DNA of 64,000 nt from positions 32,713,095-32,777,094 of the forward strand of contig CM066989.1 in NCBI GenBank assembly GCA_033977485.1, in the 5' to 3' direction. The notes below the pieces were generated by a model. It was given only the letters and a program-made list of their open reading frames with translations, was not told the origin of the DNA and ran no database searches. Of this stretch, positions 46,371 through 57,966 are shown one piece after another. The DNA is from Hydrangea macrophylla. Lineage: Eukaryota; Streptophyta; Magnoliopsida; Cornales; Hydrangeaceae. Within the stretch, counting starts at the first letter, position 1. Each line of letters starts with the position of its first letter. The position numbers and the translations under genes are program-made.

Positions 46371-47878
46371 TGCATTACTACCTTTAGTTTTTATAATCCT
46401 AATTTAGTTAATTCGTAAATATTAGAAGTAGGTACTAATTTTCTTATTTTCAATTTTTGATTTTTAAGTACTAACTTATCTTTTTATTTTATAGGTTTTC
46501 GAGTCATCAAATTCCAACGTTTCCGAGTGGAGTAGCTAATTACATCAAAGGAGCTTACGCAAATAAAATAAATAAAAATTAAGTAAATTTCTCGCTTTAA
46601 CTTCGCATCAAACCACTGTAAGTCAGGGCGCTGTGACGCAATTACTTGCATTAGGTTAGTTGTGGAGTGAACACTGCATTAGCTAGGAAACCCGGGGCGC
46701 TGGGCTTGACGCGGTCATTGTATTACAGGATAATATTCATGCATCATAGTAGTACTGTGTGCTTGCTTGCCGTCTTATTTGCGTGATTGCTATTTGTTTC
46801 TTTTGTTTAGTTAGTCATTTTAGTTTCTTTTCCTTTGTTTTAGTTTATGTTCGGTACACGTTCAAATAAACCGGAATTAAAACCTTTCGACTCTGAACTT
46901 GAACGCACCCTAAGAGTTAATAAGTCTTCAAACTTAACTTATAGCGCTAAGTTTTTAATAGACGACGATTTGACACCAAAACCAACGTCTTTATTTGAGT
47001 CCGAAATACGTAGTACCCTTACAAGATTAAAGAAACCACGCTTTCATAACATAGAACCGATTAAAATGGCAGACATTGGAAATAACAATAATAACCAAAA
47101 TAATAACAGAGATAATATGAATAACCTTAATATACCGCCACCTCCTCCACTCATAAATTATTTTATTCCTACTACTTACACGCCACAAGTCGGTATCGAA
47201 TTACCGGAGGCGACGACAGCTCACTTTGAGATAAAGTCGTCTACCATCTCGCTACTTCCGTCTTTCCATGGTCGTCTAAATGAAGATCCATATCAACACT
47301 TAGGAGATTTTCAGGCTATATGCTCTACTTTGAAAATCCAAAACTTAAATGATGATGAATTAAAATTGCGGCTCTTTCCATTTTCTTTAAGAGACAAAGC
47401 TAAGTATTGGCTTCAATCACTTGAGCCAAACACAATTAAAACATGGGAAGCCTTACACACCGCATTTTTACAAAAGTTTTTTCCTATTATGCGTACAAAT
47501 CAAATAAGGAAATCTATCACTAATTTTATAATGCAAGATGGGGAGACACTTTACGATACGTGGGAGAAATTTAAAGAATTATTACGCTCTTGCCCACATC
47601 ATCAGGTTCCTAAGTGGCAACTTGTTCATGTCTTCTACGAGGGACTTATTCCCTCTGTCCGTAATACCGTCGATGCCGTTTGTGCGGGAACTTTCCTACA
47701 CAAAAGCGCCGATGAGGCCTGGAAAATTTTTGAAACGTTAAGCAAGAATTCGATGCATCAGGCTGTATCAGTACGTTCCGAGGGATATCATTCACAACCT
47801 AAGAGGGAGGTAAAGTTCGAGTCAAGTCAGTCAATTGAAATAAAAGAACTATCTAACAAACTTGACCGACTTTTAACA

Positions 47879-48125
47879 CACTACACCAAACTGGCCGAAT
47901 TGTCACCCTTTTTTTTGCGTCATTTGTCACCGCCTTTAGCAGTGACAACACTTGTCACCGTTATGAACTGTGACAAGTTGATTTGTCACCGCTCATAAAA
48001 GTGACAAATTTAGTCAAGGTTATAAGCATTGACGAACATTACATTTGTCACTGTTTCAAACGGTGACAAATTTGTCACTGTTTTCGGCAGTGACAAATGC
48101 AATGACGAATGTCACCGTAAACTAA
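47879..48125. repeat. Left subterminal repeats of CACTA
   Basis: About a dozen copies of TTTGTCAC(C/T)G in both orientations, many as pairs facing each other. In En/Spm the subterminal repeats bind the TnpA protein; the same role is likely here. Confidence 0.85.
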
Positions 48126-48148
48126 AAAAAAAACCCTAAAAAACCTTA

Positions 48149-48475
48149 GGGGGCCGTTTGATAAAATTGAAAATTAAGTACTGAAAATTAAGTGCTAAAT
48201 TTGAATTATTGAAAATTTTAAGAGATTGAATTTGTAATACTTAAAACAGTGTTTCAAGTACTGAAATGGAATGCGCTCATTCAGTGATTATTTTCAGTTG
48301 AAATTTTACACTTAAAGTTTTTAGCAAATTTTTTTGTTAATTGTTCAATTAAGTGGTATGTTATTAAACGCAATCAAAATAAATAAGTGCTGAAATTTTT
48401 ATTTCCACCACTTAGGCTTAGTTTGGCTCCCACGTGGCTTATTAAGTTGCTGGTTGATAATTTTGTACAAGTGAC
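48149..48475. mobile_element. Possible MITE (GGGCCGTTTGATAA type)
   Basis: The left edge GGGGGCCGTTTGATAAAATT and repeats of TTAAGTGCTGAA-type motifs resemble a MITE common in dicots. The right edge is less clear (CCACTTAGGCTTAGTTTGGC). Boundaries and class are uncertain. Confidence 0.35.
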
Positions 48476-48683
48476 ACATGCATTACTCTTCAAAAAAATA
48501 TCATGAAATCAAAAAGCAACCTTGAGCTTTTAAAAGCTTTAGAATGGAGCTTTTAAAAGCTCCCCCAAATAAGCCCTAAGTTCCATTTTTGCATAACTTA
48601 TAAACTAGTTACCTAATGAATTAACATGAAATTGTACTTTAAAGAAGGAGAAACACAAAAATAGGGGCTAAACTAAACCTTAA

Positions 48684-49599
48684 CGGCCCGTTTGATTCAT
48701 GGATTCTTAGGATGGATTTTGATTCCACCCGAAGATTACTAGTAATCTTAAAATATATCTTTGTTTGGTTCATGGAATATTTAAAGAATTGTGGGTCCTA
48801 CTGGATTTAGAATCCACCCAAAGGTGGAAAATAGGTTGGATTCTAAATCCTAGCTTAGAGGTGGTATTCCTAAGGATTACTGGGCTTTTGATTTACTATT
48901 TTCACAATAACTAAACTAGCCTTTACTATACTATTAAACAAACAAATAATGTGATCAGAAGAAATTTATGATTTTAATTATTATTATTTTCTAAAATGGA
49001 GAGATTGATAGATGAGATTGTTTATGATGATTTCTTATGCTTGAAACATTATATTTGATGTTATTTTAATGACTGAATTCAAATTTGGGTTGCTATTAAT
49101 TTGTTAATGATTGAAAAGTCTGTATGATATTACAATAACTACATATTTGGCAAATTGTGATTTGTACGTTAGACCTATACATGTTTTAAGATTAAAAATA
49201 TAATATATCTTTTGTTATTATTCATATCTATTTTAACTACATATAATAGTTTAGACTCATGTTCGTGTCTTTATTACTCTATTTATCTCATTTTTTATGT
49301 GTCGTTGATTTTTAGATTTATACCATTATTTTTTTTCAATCACCCTCCATTTTTAGAGGGTTGACAATTTAATTTTAACTCATACATTCTTTTAGCCTTC
49401 AAGGATAGTTTAGGTATTTAATTATATTTCCATTTCATTTTCCTTGACCCAACCAAACACTGGATTCTAAATTCAGCTAGAATTCTATTGGTGAACCAAA
49501 TATTTTACAGGGATTCAGATTCATGGTAAAGTGATTACTGGTATTATGATTCCTAGTAATCAAAATCCACCTAAAATAATCCGTGAAACAAACCCACCC
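48684..49599. mobile_element. Tourist/Harbinger-like insertion, TSD TAA
   Basis: The left end CGGCCCGTTTGATTCATGG and the reversed right end GGGTGGGTTTGTTTCACGG are inverted copies, with further inner matches (GATTACTAGTAATC). TAA flanks both sides (48681-48683, 49600-49602). No coding sequence. It is nested in the CACTA element. Confidence 0.65.
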
Positions 49600-49654
49600 T
49601 AAATCTCACTCCTACTTTCACTTTGGGTCTTTCCCCCTAATCTTATACAGCCCG

Positions 49655-49930
49655 CCCCCCCCCCCCCCCCCCCCCCCCCACCCTAAATCTCACTCCCTCA
49701 CTTTGGGTTTTCCCCCCTAAATTCAGCCCGCATCTCCCAAATCTCTCTCTTTCCCTCTCTCGCATTCCCCCCCACCCAAACCCCCTCTCCATCGCCTCCA
49801 CCACGAGCCCCCATCACCATCGCCCCACCACCAACACCCACACCCCAGCAACCCGCCGCAAACCCACACCCCAGCCCACCCCGCCGCAAACCCACCCCAG
49901 CCGCCGCAAACCCACCCAAGCATTCGGTAA
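49655..49930 (+). other. C-tract and C-rich possible captured exon
   Basis: A C25 run (49655-49679) precedes about 240 bases that are extremely C-rich and G-poor on the plus strand, with three copies of CCGCCGCAAACCCACCCCAG-type repeats and a GT donor after CATTCG at about 49926. It looks like a plant 5' UTR or first exon, perhaps the leader of the transposase gene or a captured host exon. No protein was recognised. Confidence 0.35.
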
Positions 49931-51331
49931 TCTCTCTCTCTCTTTCTCTCTCTCTCTCAATTTGTTTGTTGATTTTTGCTTCCTGGAACCAAATTTGCTT
50001 GTATCACATTCCAGGTACTATAGTTTATGATTCTTGTATGTGCCTTACCAGAATTTGGAGGTGTAGAACAGAGTACACTTAATAACTTTGACTTTGACAT
50101 TTATAAATTATTCGATATTATACTACATGGTTTGATATTCTATACTACCTAATTGTTTATTAATTCACGAATTCCTGTTATAGACTGTGTATATATATAT
50201 TTGCAGAGAACTTGACTTTGACATTTATAAATTATTCGAAACACGCATGTGATTCTATAAGGCAAGGAAGTGAATCAGGCTTTCATTTATTTTTTTGTAC
50301 ATAAAATTGTATTTTGTGAATGGATTAGAGACTTCATATTAATGTCTTCTTTAATGCCAGTCTAGTTGTTTCATTCAAAGCTTAATTAATTTAATTACAA
50401 CCTAGGAGATTTCTATAACTAAAGTTTGGAACACTTTTTTTGTGGTGTGAAAATGGAGGGTAAAACAGTGAATGTGATACTGTTCAATGTGAGGGGTCTG
50501 AATTTGTTGAATGGGCAGCTGAAAATTGAGGCCTCCTACAAGATTGCATCTAAATCTTAAGTGTCTTTCATATTCTTCTCCTTTTCACATCTGGAGTACT
50601 TTATTTTTCTTCAACAAAAATCAATATTACTAATTGTTTAGGTGGGTATAGAAAGCAACTAAGTGTATATTTAGCGGCAAAGTTAGGGGCACAAACACTT
50701 TACATAAATACTCTATCTCTCTCTTGGGTGGTATTATGGGGTCCGATAATTTCAATGGACCCCACAGTGCCACCCAAAAGAGAGATAGAGTACTTCGTGT
50801 ATTTAGTAGCTCTCACTTGTTATTGTTTTCTATCTTTCGTAAAATTCCTTTAATACCCTTATTTTCATGACTGATGAGTGATACAAAATTTGAAAGTTAA
50901 AAGGGGCACAATTTGATCTTCTACTCTACCATAATTATACTATTTCCATGTATATAATATTTGTTAATTTACCTCGACTAATCAAACCCAAATCCAATAA
51001 ACTTGACCCCAAACACAAATTCTTGGCCCACCACGTATGTACATACAATTTGTGAGGCTAATATATAGTTTGATGCACACAATTAAGCATGAGCTTAGCT
51101 AAATACAAAGAGGATGACTTAGCCAAGACTACAATATTGGAGCGGCTAGGGCGGCTTAGAAAAACTAAAAAGAAGGCTAATTGAATGTAATGTAGGCGCT
51201 GCAATCGACTTCCAACTACTTGGGCCACCCCCTCACAATTGTCCTAATTTATGCTCCAAAAAAAGCTTTTTCTTTAACTCAATTCCAAACCACCACCCCT
51301 ACACCCCCACCCCAATGTCTCACTCTCCAAG
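49931..51331. other. CACTA internal DNA, no gene seen
   Basis: AT-rich sequence without recognisable coding. The phrase GACTTTGACATTTATAAATTATTCGA occurs twice (near 50090 and 50210), so a short local duplication is present. Confidence 0.4.
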
Positions 51332-51576
51332 TTATTCTGTGAGACTATCACGACATGTCATCACACTAAAGTGGTGTGACGTTTCAATTATAAAAAAATT
51401 ATCTAGCCACTAAAAATAGGGAACACTTGACAAGTAATGGGGACATGACATGTCTCTTAAGCTCAACAATTACTCGCTATATATGTCCACCAAAAAATAT
51501 GGGCTGCATAGATCCATATCATTAGAGCAGTCACACGATCACCATAATAACATGGAGTGACTATCTCACAGAATAA
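51332..51576. mobile_element. MITE with TTATTCTGTGAGA ends
   Basis: Left TTATTCTGTGAGACTATCAC and reversed right TTATTCTGTGAGATAGTCAC are inverted copies about 245 bp apart. TSD not clear. It lies immediately left of the captured GPAT fragment. Confidence 0.6.
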
Positions 51577-51595
51577 TTTCTTATGATATTGTTAA

Positions 51596-51711
51596 ACCAC
51601 AGACTATTTTCATGCTAACACCACCCACCATGGCCATCTTTTTCCAATCCTTTTTAAACTCCATCACTACTCTCTCCATACCATAACACAACTCTTAGCG
51701 CCCACATTACT

Positions 51712-51749
<38 letters not shown>

Positions 51750-51907
51750 GGGTGCTCCTCATCCCCAATTCCCACCAATCTCAAAATGTAGCACCAAGGA
51801 TAGATCTAATCAAACTGTGGCATCGAACCTAGATGGCACACTCCTCCTCTCTGATAGCGCCTTCCCTTGTTTCATGCTCGTGGCTCTCGAAGCCCGAATA
51901 CTCAACC
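51596..51907 (+). pseudogene. Captured 5' fragment of a GPAT-type acyltransferase gene
   Basis: A (CT)n-rich leader is followed by ATG at 51748 and a frame reading [20 protein letters not shown], then [13 protein letters not shown] and LVALEA. This is the N-terminus of plant bifunctional glycerol-3-phosphate acyltransferases (GPAT4/6/8 type; cutin and suberin synthesis), whose HAD-phosphatase motif normally reads DLDGT. Here the first Asp is Asn. Similarity stops near 51907, so the acyltransferase domain is absent. The fragment is bracketed by a 15-bp direct repeat, TTATGATATTGTTAA, at 51581-51595 and 51908-51922. It is a host gene piece carried as passenger by the CACTA element. Confidence 0.7.
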
Positions 51908-51966
51908 TTATGATATTGTTAATAAACAAAGAACAGAGGTAGAATAACAAACTACCTTAGAAATGT

Positions 51967-52041
<75 letters not shown>
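51908..52041 (+). repeat. Duplicated upstream module A with (AG)n
   Basis: About 60 bp (TGATATTGTTAATAA.CAAA, then CCTTAGAAA) ending in a 72-bp AG run is repeated at 57800-57893. Copy A lies 885 bp before the transposase start; copy B lies 75 bp before the TnpA-like start. Confidence 0.75.
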
Positions 52042-52440
52042 CTAAATAAAGCAAACAAAGCAATGTCCACCTGTAGTTTTCTTTTTCGTTCATTATTTAG
52101 CTCTTCTTTTTCCTTTATTATTAAGACATGCATGGGTACTTTCTTTCAGTTTTGCTCTATATATGGATGTGAGTTATCAATGAGTTTGTTGTAATCTATC
52201 AGTGTTGTTTAAAAGCTTGATTTCTATGTAGATTGGGTTTTTGGGTGTCCAATTGTTTTATTAATCATGCTCGAAGTCAGGGTATTCTAATTATTTTTCT
52301 TTTTGTTCAACAATTGGCAATGGTGAAACCGTGATCTTTGAAGACAATAGGAATTCAAGCTGAACGTGAGAACCAAAATTCAGGCGAAGGGTTGGGATTT
52401 GTAATCACAAGTGTGTTTCTTTTTCCAGGTTAGTACGAGT

Positions 52441-52535
52441 ACGCCTGCGGGGTGGCGTTTTATGTGTTTTACTTGATATTTAGGGTTGTAAACCTTAACA
52501 AGTACGCCTGCGAGGTGGCGTTTTATGTGTTCTTT
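52441..52535 (+). repeat. Two stem-loop repeats before transposase
   Basis: TACGCCTGCG(G/A)GGTGGCGTTT is present twice, 61 bp apart. ACGCC and GGCGT form a 5-bp stem in each. The repeats lie in the presumed leader or first intron of the transposase gene. Confidence 0.6.
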
Positions 52536-52925
52536 CTTTCTCTGTACGTTTGATGATTATGCATGTATTGTGTGATGACTCTTTGTTTTATCTCCTTATT
52601 TGTTTGTTTGTTTGTTTGTTATTTTTCCTTTTTCTTTTTGTCTCTTCTAACACAAATCTTCTTCTTTGGCTTAAATGATAATCCCTAAATGGTAAATGTA
52701 GAGATAGTAAAGAGAAATCTAAAAAGGGAAAAGATTGTAAAATATGCAAATAGGAATCTAAAAAGGGAAAAGACAATAAGAGAGTGAGAACTTCTAAATT
52801 TAATGGGATTCAAATGGTAAAAAACGTAGAGATAGTGGGAATTTACTTGACTTGTGAAATTAACTAACTTTTAAAAAAAACATTGTAATCTACTGAGCGC
52901 TACTTTTTATTTTTTTGTAGAATCG

Positions 52926-55900
52926 ATGGGGTTTCCACTTTACAAAGAGTGGATGGGTGAAGTTTATAAGGTGGGGGATGTGCATGTTAAAGGGGTTAAA
53001 GACTTTGTGAAATATGCAAAGAGGAATCTAAAAAGTGAAGAGATTTCGTGTCCATGTGCGCGTTGTAGAAATGGTAAATGTTTGAAATGGACGGAGGTTG
53101 AGTTACATTTGGTTAAGTGGGGCATGCAACAAGATTACTTGTTTTGGATATTCCACGGGGAAAGGGAATTCCCGTATGTTCCAGAACAACTATTGGGCAA
53201 GGAACCGATACAAGTAGAGGATGATTATTTGACACATCCTAGATTGAATGACCTCATTAATGACGCTTACGGAGTCCACGAAATGCAAGCAAACCATACT
53301 CCACAAGTCGAGGTTCTTCGTGAAGAAGAAAATGTTCGAGATCACGAAGAAGGTGTTGCGGCTCATGTTGACTCCAGAGTCCCCCATGATAATGAATATA
53401 TATTGTTAAGAGCAGCGGCGACAAGACCTTTGTACCCTGATTGTAACCCAGATCACACAATGTTGTACGCCGTGGTTGGTTTGCACAATTTAAAGAGCCG
53501 TTTTGGTTTGTCGGGCAATAGTGTCACAGAAATCCTTCTTTGGGCAAAGGATTTACTCCCCAAAGAGAACACACTACCTGATAACTATCCAAACATGAAG
53601 AGTAGTTTGAAAGGTTTGGGGATGAAGTACAAATCCATTCATGCTTGCAAGTATGACTGCGTTCTATACCATAAAGAACATAAGGATAAACTGAAATGTC
53701 CGATTTGTAAGGAACCCAGATTTATCCAGAAGACAGTTTTAAATAGCAAGAACAAAATAGATACCAAAGTACCCAAAAAGGTGTTGAAGTATTTCCCTCT
53801 AGCTCCTAGGTTGAGGAGACTTTTCACTATACCATGGATAGCAGAGGCAATGACTTGGCATGCTCGAGCGGAGGTGGGCGAGAATCTCATGCGGCATCCG
53901 ATTGATTCATCCATGTGGAAGGCGGCAAATTTGTGATATGTGAACTTTGCTCAGGAAAGTCGTAATGTCCGCCTTGGATTGTCTACTGATGGGTTTAACC
54001 CATTTGGTAATTTGAGTACAAACCAAAGTATTTGGCCGGTCTTCCTAGTGCCTTATAATCTGCCCCCTTCATTGTGCATGAGAAAGGAGTTCTCAATGTT
54101 ATCGTTATTGATACCAGGGCCAAGGGCACCGAGTGATGACATCGATGTCTTCTTGGCCCCACTTATAGATGAGTTGAATGAGTTGTGGACTAAAGGCGTG
54201 AAAGTGTTCGATTCATACAAACGAGAGGAGTTCACTTTGAGAGCTATGTTGTTGTGGGCAATCCATGATTTTCCGGCCTATGGAACGTTGTCCGGGTGCA
54301 ATGTGCATGGTTACTTGGGTTGTCCTATTTGCGGAGAAGAAACTGAATCATCATGGCTTGATAGTGGTGGTAAGGTATTTTTTCATAGCCATAGGAGATT
54401 TCTACCAGCTGGTCACAAGTTTAGGTTGGTAGGAAGCAATTTTCTCCCGGAAGGTGTTGAAACCAGGAAAACTCCAGTAAGGCTTTCGGGTCAGGATATT
54501 GAAGAGAGGGCATCGCAGATCACTCAAAGATTTAGGGGAAAACACCCTAAATTTGCGACTCTGAAACGTAAAGCAAAGGCTGATGGAATAAAGAGCGCTA
54601 TTTCCAGGAGGTCAATTTTGTTTGATTTGCCCTATTGGAAGGAACATTCAGTACGTCATGTGATAGATTTGATGCACGCAGAGAAGAATATCATTGAGCA
54701 TCTTGTGAGCATATGCCTAGATGGGACTCAATCAAAGGACGGAGTAAAGGCACGTGAGGATCTCCGTAAGATGAAGATTAAAAGATCATTATGGTTGAAA
54801 GAAGATCCCAAAACTAGAAAAACTATGATGCCGGTTGCAGCTTTTACTTTGAGCAACGACGAAAGAAAGGTGTTGCTAGATACATTGTACGAGTTGAAGG
54901 TCCCTTCCAATTTCTCATCTAATTTGCGTAGGATAGTTAGCTACGCAACACATGATTTGAAACATTGCAAGTCTCATGATTGGCATGTCATTATGCAACT
55001 GGTCCCTTTGTTGTTTGGACATTGTTTTTCCAAGCACAAGGAACTCCGGAGGGCTATTATGCAGATAAGCCTATGCTTCACTCTATTGTGTGCAAAGGTT
55101 GTGAATAGGGAGCACATCATGGCGGCAAAAGCATCTCTAGCCGAGGCAACTTGTGTGTTAGAAAAGTACTTTCCTCCCTCATTCTTTGACATAAGCATCC
55201 ACTTACTGGTGCATCTGTGCGATGAAGCACTGATATGTGGCCCAGCTAGATTTCATTGGATGTATCCTTTTGAACGGTTGATGAAAACATTTAAAGAGTA
55301 TGTTAAGAATCCACGGTACATTGAGGGGTCCATTGCAGAGGAGTACATTACAGAAGAGGCTTCCTTGTATGCAAAGGAATACATGCCGAACCCAGGCATT
55401 GGAGGCCGTGAACGTTTCGTTGAGGAATCAACTGAGTTTGCTGATGAGGAGGCTTTGGGAAAGTGCAAGAAAATGACGCTGTCAAGTACACAATATGAAC
55501 AGGTGTCTCGATATGTTTTTGAGACTCACGTTGATATAGATGATTGGAAAGCGTAAGTGTCTTCAATTGCCCATATGTAATACTATTACTTGTCGTACAT
55601 CATAATTTTCTTTTTCATTAGTCATTCATTTGATATAGGCAATATAATGCATCCGGACCTGGCAAAAAGAGAAAAGGAGTCGCAGGTGTAGACAATGAAT
55701 TTAGAAATTGGGTAGCGAGCGAGGTACTAATCATATTACCTATGTCATTAGTTTTAGATATATTTCCTTACCAACCTATTCAAAATGCAAGTCTTTTCTT
55801 TATTTCAGTTATTGAAAATCGGTGACGTCACATCGAGGCTTGCACGTCTAGCCAACGGACCTTGTTTTCTGGTTAAAGCGTTCGACAAATACCGTCTCAA

Positions 55901-56405
55901 TGGTTTTATATTTTGTACGAGCACATACGAGCTAAAACTCGTTGGAAAGCAAAACAGCGGTATTTCGTATAAAGCCCTTACGTATTTCAGGTCTAGTGCA
56001 AAAGACAAAAACTTGAAAGAAGCCGAGATTACATGTTATGGGGTTATAATGCAAATTTTTGTATTAGATTATGTATCTTTCAGTGAAACTGTCTTTTACT
56101 GTGATTGGGTTAGAGTGGAAGATAAGACTACTTGTATGGTTGACCCTGAAACTCATATGGTCAAGGTAGATTTGACCAAGTTGAAGAGTAAAGATCAAAT
56201 GAACGATGAGCCATTCGTTTGTGCATTTCAAAAGTTGAAGCAAGTGTTTTACGCGAAGAGACCTAACAATGATCCGTGGTCTGTTGTTCTATATTCTCCC
56301 AAGCGTTTGACTACATCTGTAGACGACCTCATGGCACCTACCGAGTTTCAGTCCATTCTGGATGATAATCCGGAATTGAAAAAATTTCTAGACATTTTGG
56401 AATAG
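52926..56405 (+). pseudogene. TNP2-type CACTA transposase (TnpD-like), one stop
   Basis: Three exons: 52926-55552, 55639-55723 and 55809-56405, joined by GT/AG introns in phase; 1103 codons. The start follows an acceptor (TTTTTTTGTAG, 52920), so a 5' leader exon probably exists. Domains: N-terminal transposase-associated domain (CPCARCRNGKC), transposase_21 core (NVRLGLSTDGFNPFGN; NVHGYLGCPICGEET; DLMHAEKNI), DUF4218-like region (about 54900-55350: FDISIHLLVHLCDEA, FHWMYPFERLMKTFK) and a C-terminal DUF4216-like region (56080-56200: VFYCDWVRVED). An in-frame TGA at 53934-53936 replaces one residue just before the RNVRLGL block; the length around it is normal. Unless misread, the transposase is inactive. 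Confidence 0.9.
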
Positions 56406-57621
56406 TGAATTTGGTTATAGTATTTTGGTTGCTGTTTGTATGCATTACTGGTGTTTTCGGTGTAATTTCACTTATTTAGTATTTTGTTGAGGTATCCTAT
56501 TTGTTAGCATAGGTTAGGAATATATCCAAAGAATGGATAAGAATTGGAATTATGTGTGCTTATCCTTACGTGTTTATGCTTGTTGCTGATTATAAAACTA
56601 AGTTTCCGAAATACCTTCAGTTGAAACAGTTCCCAACTTTCTTCTTCCATCAACTAAGTAAAAAATAAAACTAAGGTCTACACTACATGATAGCACACAA
56701 TATATTGCTAGGCCCTCCACACAATATATTGCTAGGCACTAATATGGGGGCTAAAAAACATAATAGCACACAATATATTGCTAGGCTCTCCACTAACATC
56801 TTAAGCTTTAGAGAGTGTTCGGATGACAACTTTGGCATGCATTCTCACCAATTGTATCAACATTTTTGCTCTACATTATCAACTTATTTTAAATATGCAT
56901 TATAACACAACTTTACTTTTTCAAAAAGCAAGTCAACTCTAACTTTCCTATATAATGTGAGATATAAAACCAAACTATATGCAAGTCAATTCTAACTTCT
57001 AAATGGAATGTGAGATATGAAATAAAAATAAAACCTACTGAACGGTTCCCATAGGCATGAGTCATCACCACTACCTGAAGAATCACATAAAAGAGACTGC
57101 TTAGAGCCCGTAAGGTATTGCTGAGAGAATAGGAGATATTTTCCTTGATAGATTTTTGAAAAAAGTAGCAAATTGTTGCTTTTGATTTAAGCTATTTTTT
57201 TTAGCTTTAAATTAGAACAGATTTTTAAAAAGCTGTTGAAAACATTTGCAAAACGGACTCAATTCTCCAAATAACCATCCACAAAAATACATTGGATAAA
57301 AAGCTGATGAATGGGCAGGTGGATTAATATAAATATGTTGATTGCATATACTGTTGAGATGAGAGAAAGGAAGGATAATTTGAAGGGTAAGAAGAACACT
57401 GAGAAACTATAAACTCAAATATGCTTCTCTTTGTAAACATATTTTTCCTTTACGATTTTTTTTTTCAATTGGTACACACCAACTTTATCACAATTGGAAC
57501 TCATATTGTGGCTCCCTTTTGTGAAGCAGGGGAGATACTACTCAAGCTAACCTTCGAGATTGCAGACATGTTAAAAATTCTGAAAAAAAACCTTTCATTA
57601 AATTATAATAAGAAAGAACAA
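56406..57621. other. Spacer between the two CACTA genes, ATATATTGCTAGG repeats
   Basis: No gene. Three copies of CACAATATATTGCTAGGC lie at 56696-56790, each partly self-complementary (TAGCA...TGCTA). The rest is AT-rich. Confidence 0.5.
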
Positions 57622-57736
57622 CTATTTGTATTCGCCAATCAGCTTGTCGAAGAAGTTGCACACAGATTCAGCATGGTTCTTCTCAATTCGAGCAAGTAGG
57701 AGGTTATAGTCATCTTTGTCAATCAGTTTCTCCATG
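57622..57736 (-). pseudogene. Possible captured host exon, minus strand
   Basis: After an acceptor-like TTTTGAAATACAG the minus strand reads an open 37-codon frame beginning MEKLIDKDDYNLLLARIEKN and ending KLIGEYK with a stop. Composition is that of a real, soluble helical protein and unlike the AT-rich surroundings. I do not recognise the family. It lies next to upstream module B, much as the GPAT piece lies next to module A. Confidence 0.35.
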
Positions 57737-57799
57737 CTGTATTTCAAAAGTCAGTCTTTAACTAAGCAATAGAAGTAGCTGTTTTGTCAAGAGTCTTCA

Positions 57800-57893
57800 A
57801 TGATATTGTTAATAAGCAAATAACATAGATAGAATACCAAACAACCTTAGAAACGGTAGAGAGAGAGAGAGAGAGGGAGAGAGAGAGAGAGAA
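57800..57893 (+). repeat. Duplicated upstream module B with (AG)n
   Basis: Second copy of the module at 51908-52041, with a shorter AG run broken by one GGG. It lies directly upstream of the TnpA-like gene. Confidence 0.75.
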
Positions 57894-57966
57894 ACATTCC
57901 AATTGTTAATGTTATCGTTATTATACTTTATATTCTTTGCAATTGTTGCAATTTTTTTTTGTCTGA

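Noticed and set aside
49698..49923. Glycine-rich protein on the minus strand
   Set aside because: It is the complement of a C-rich low-complexity block; no start context or family support.
57421..57699. 92-codon plus-strand frame in the CACTA spacer
   Set aside because: Its C-terminal half is antisense to a more protein-like frame at 57622-57736, and its N-terminus is AT-run derived.
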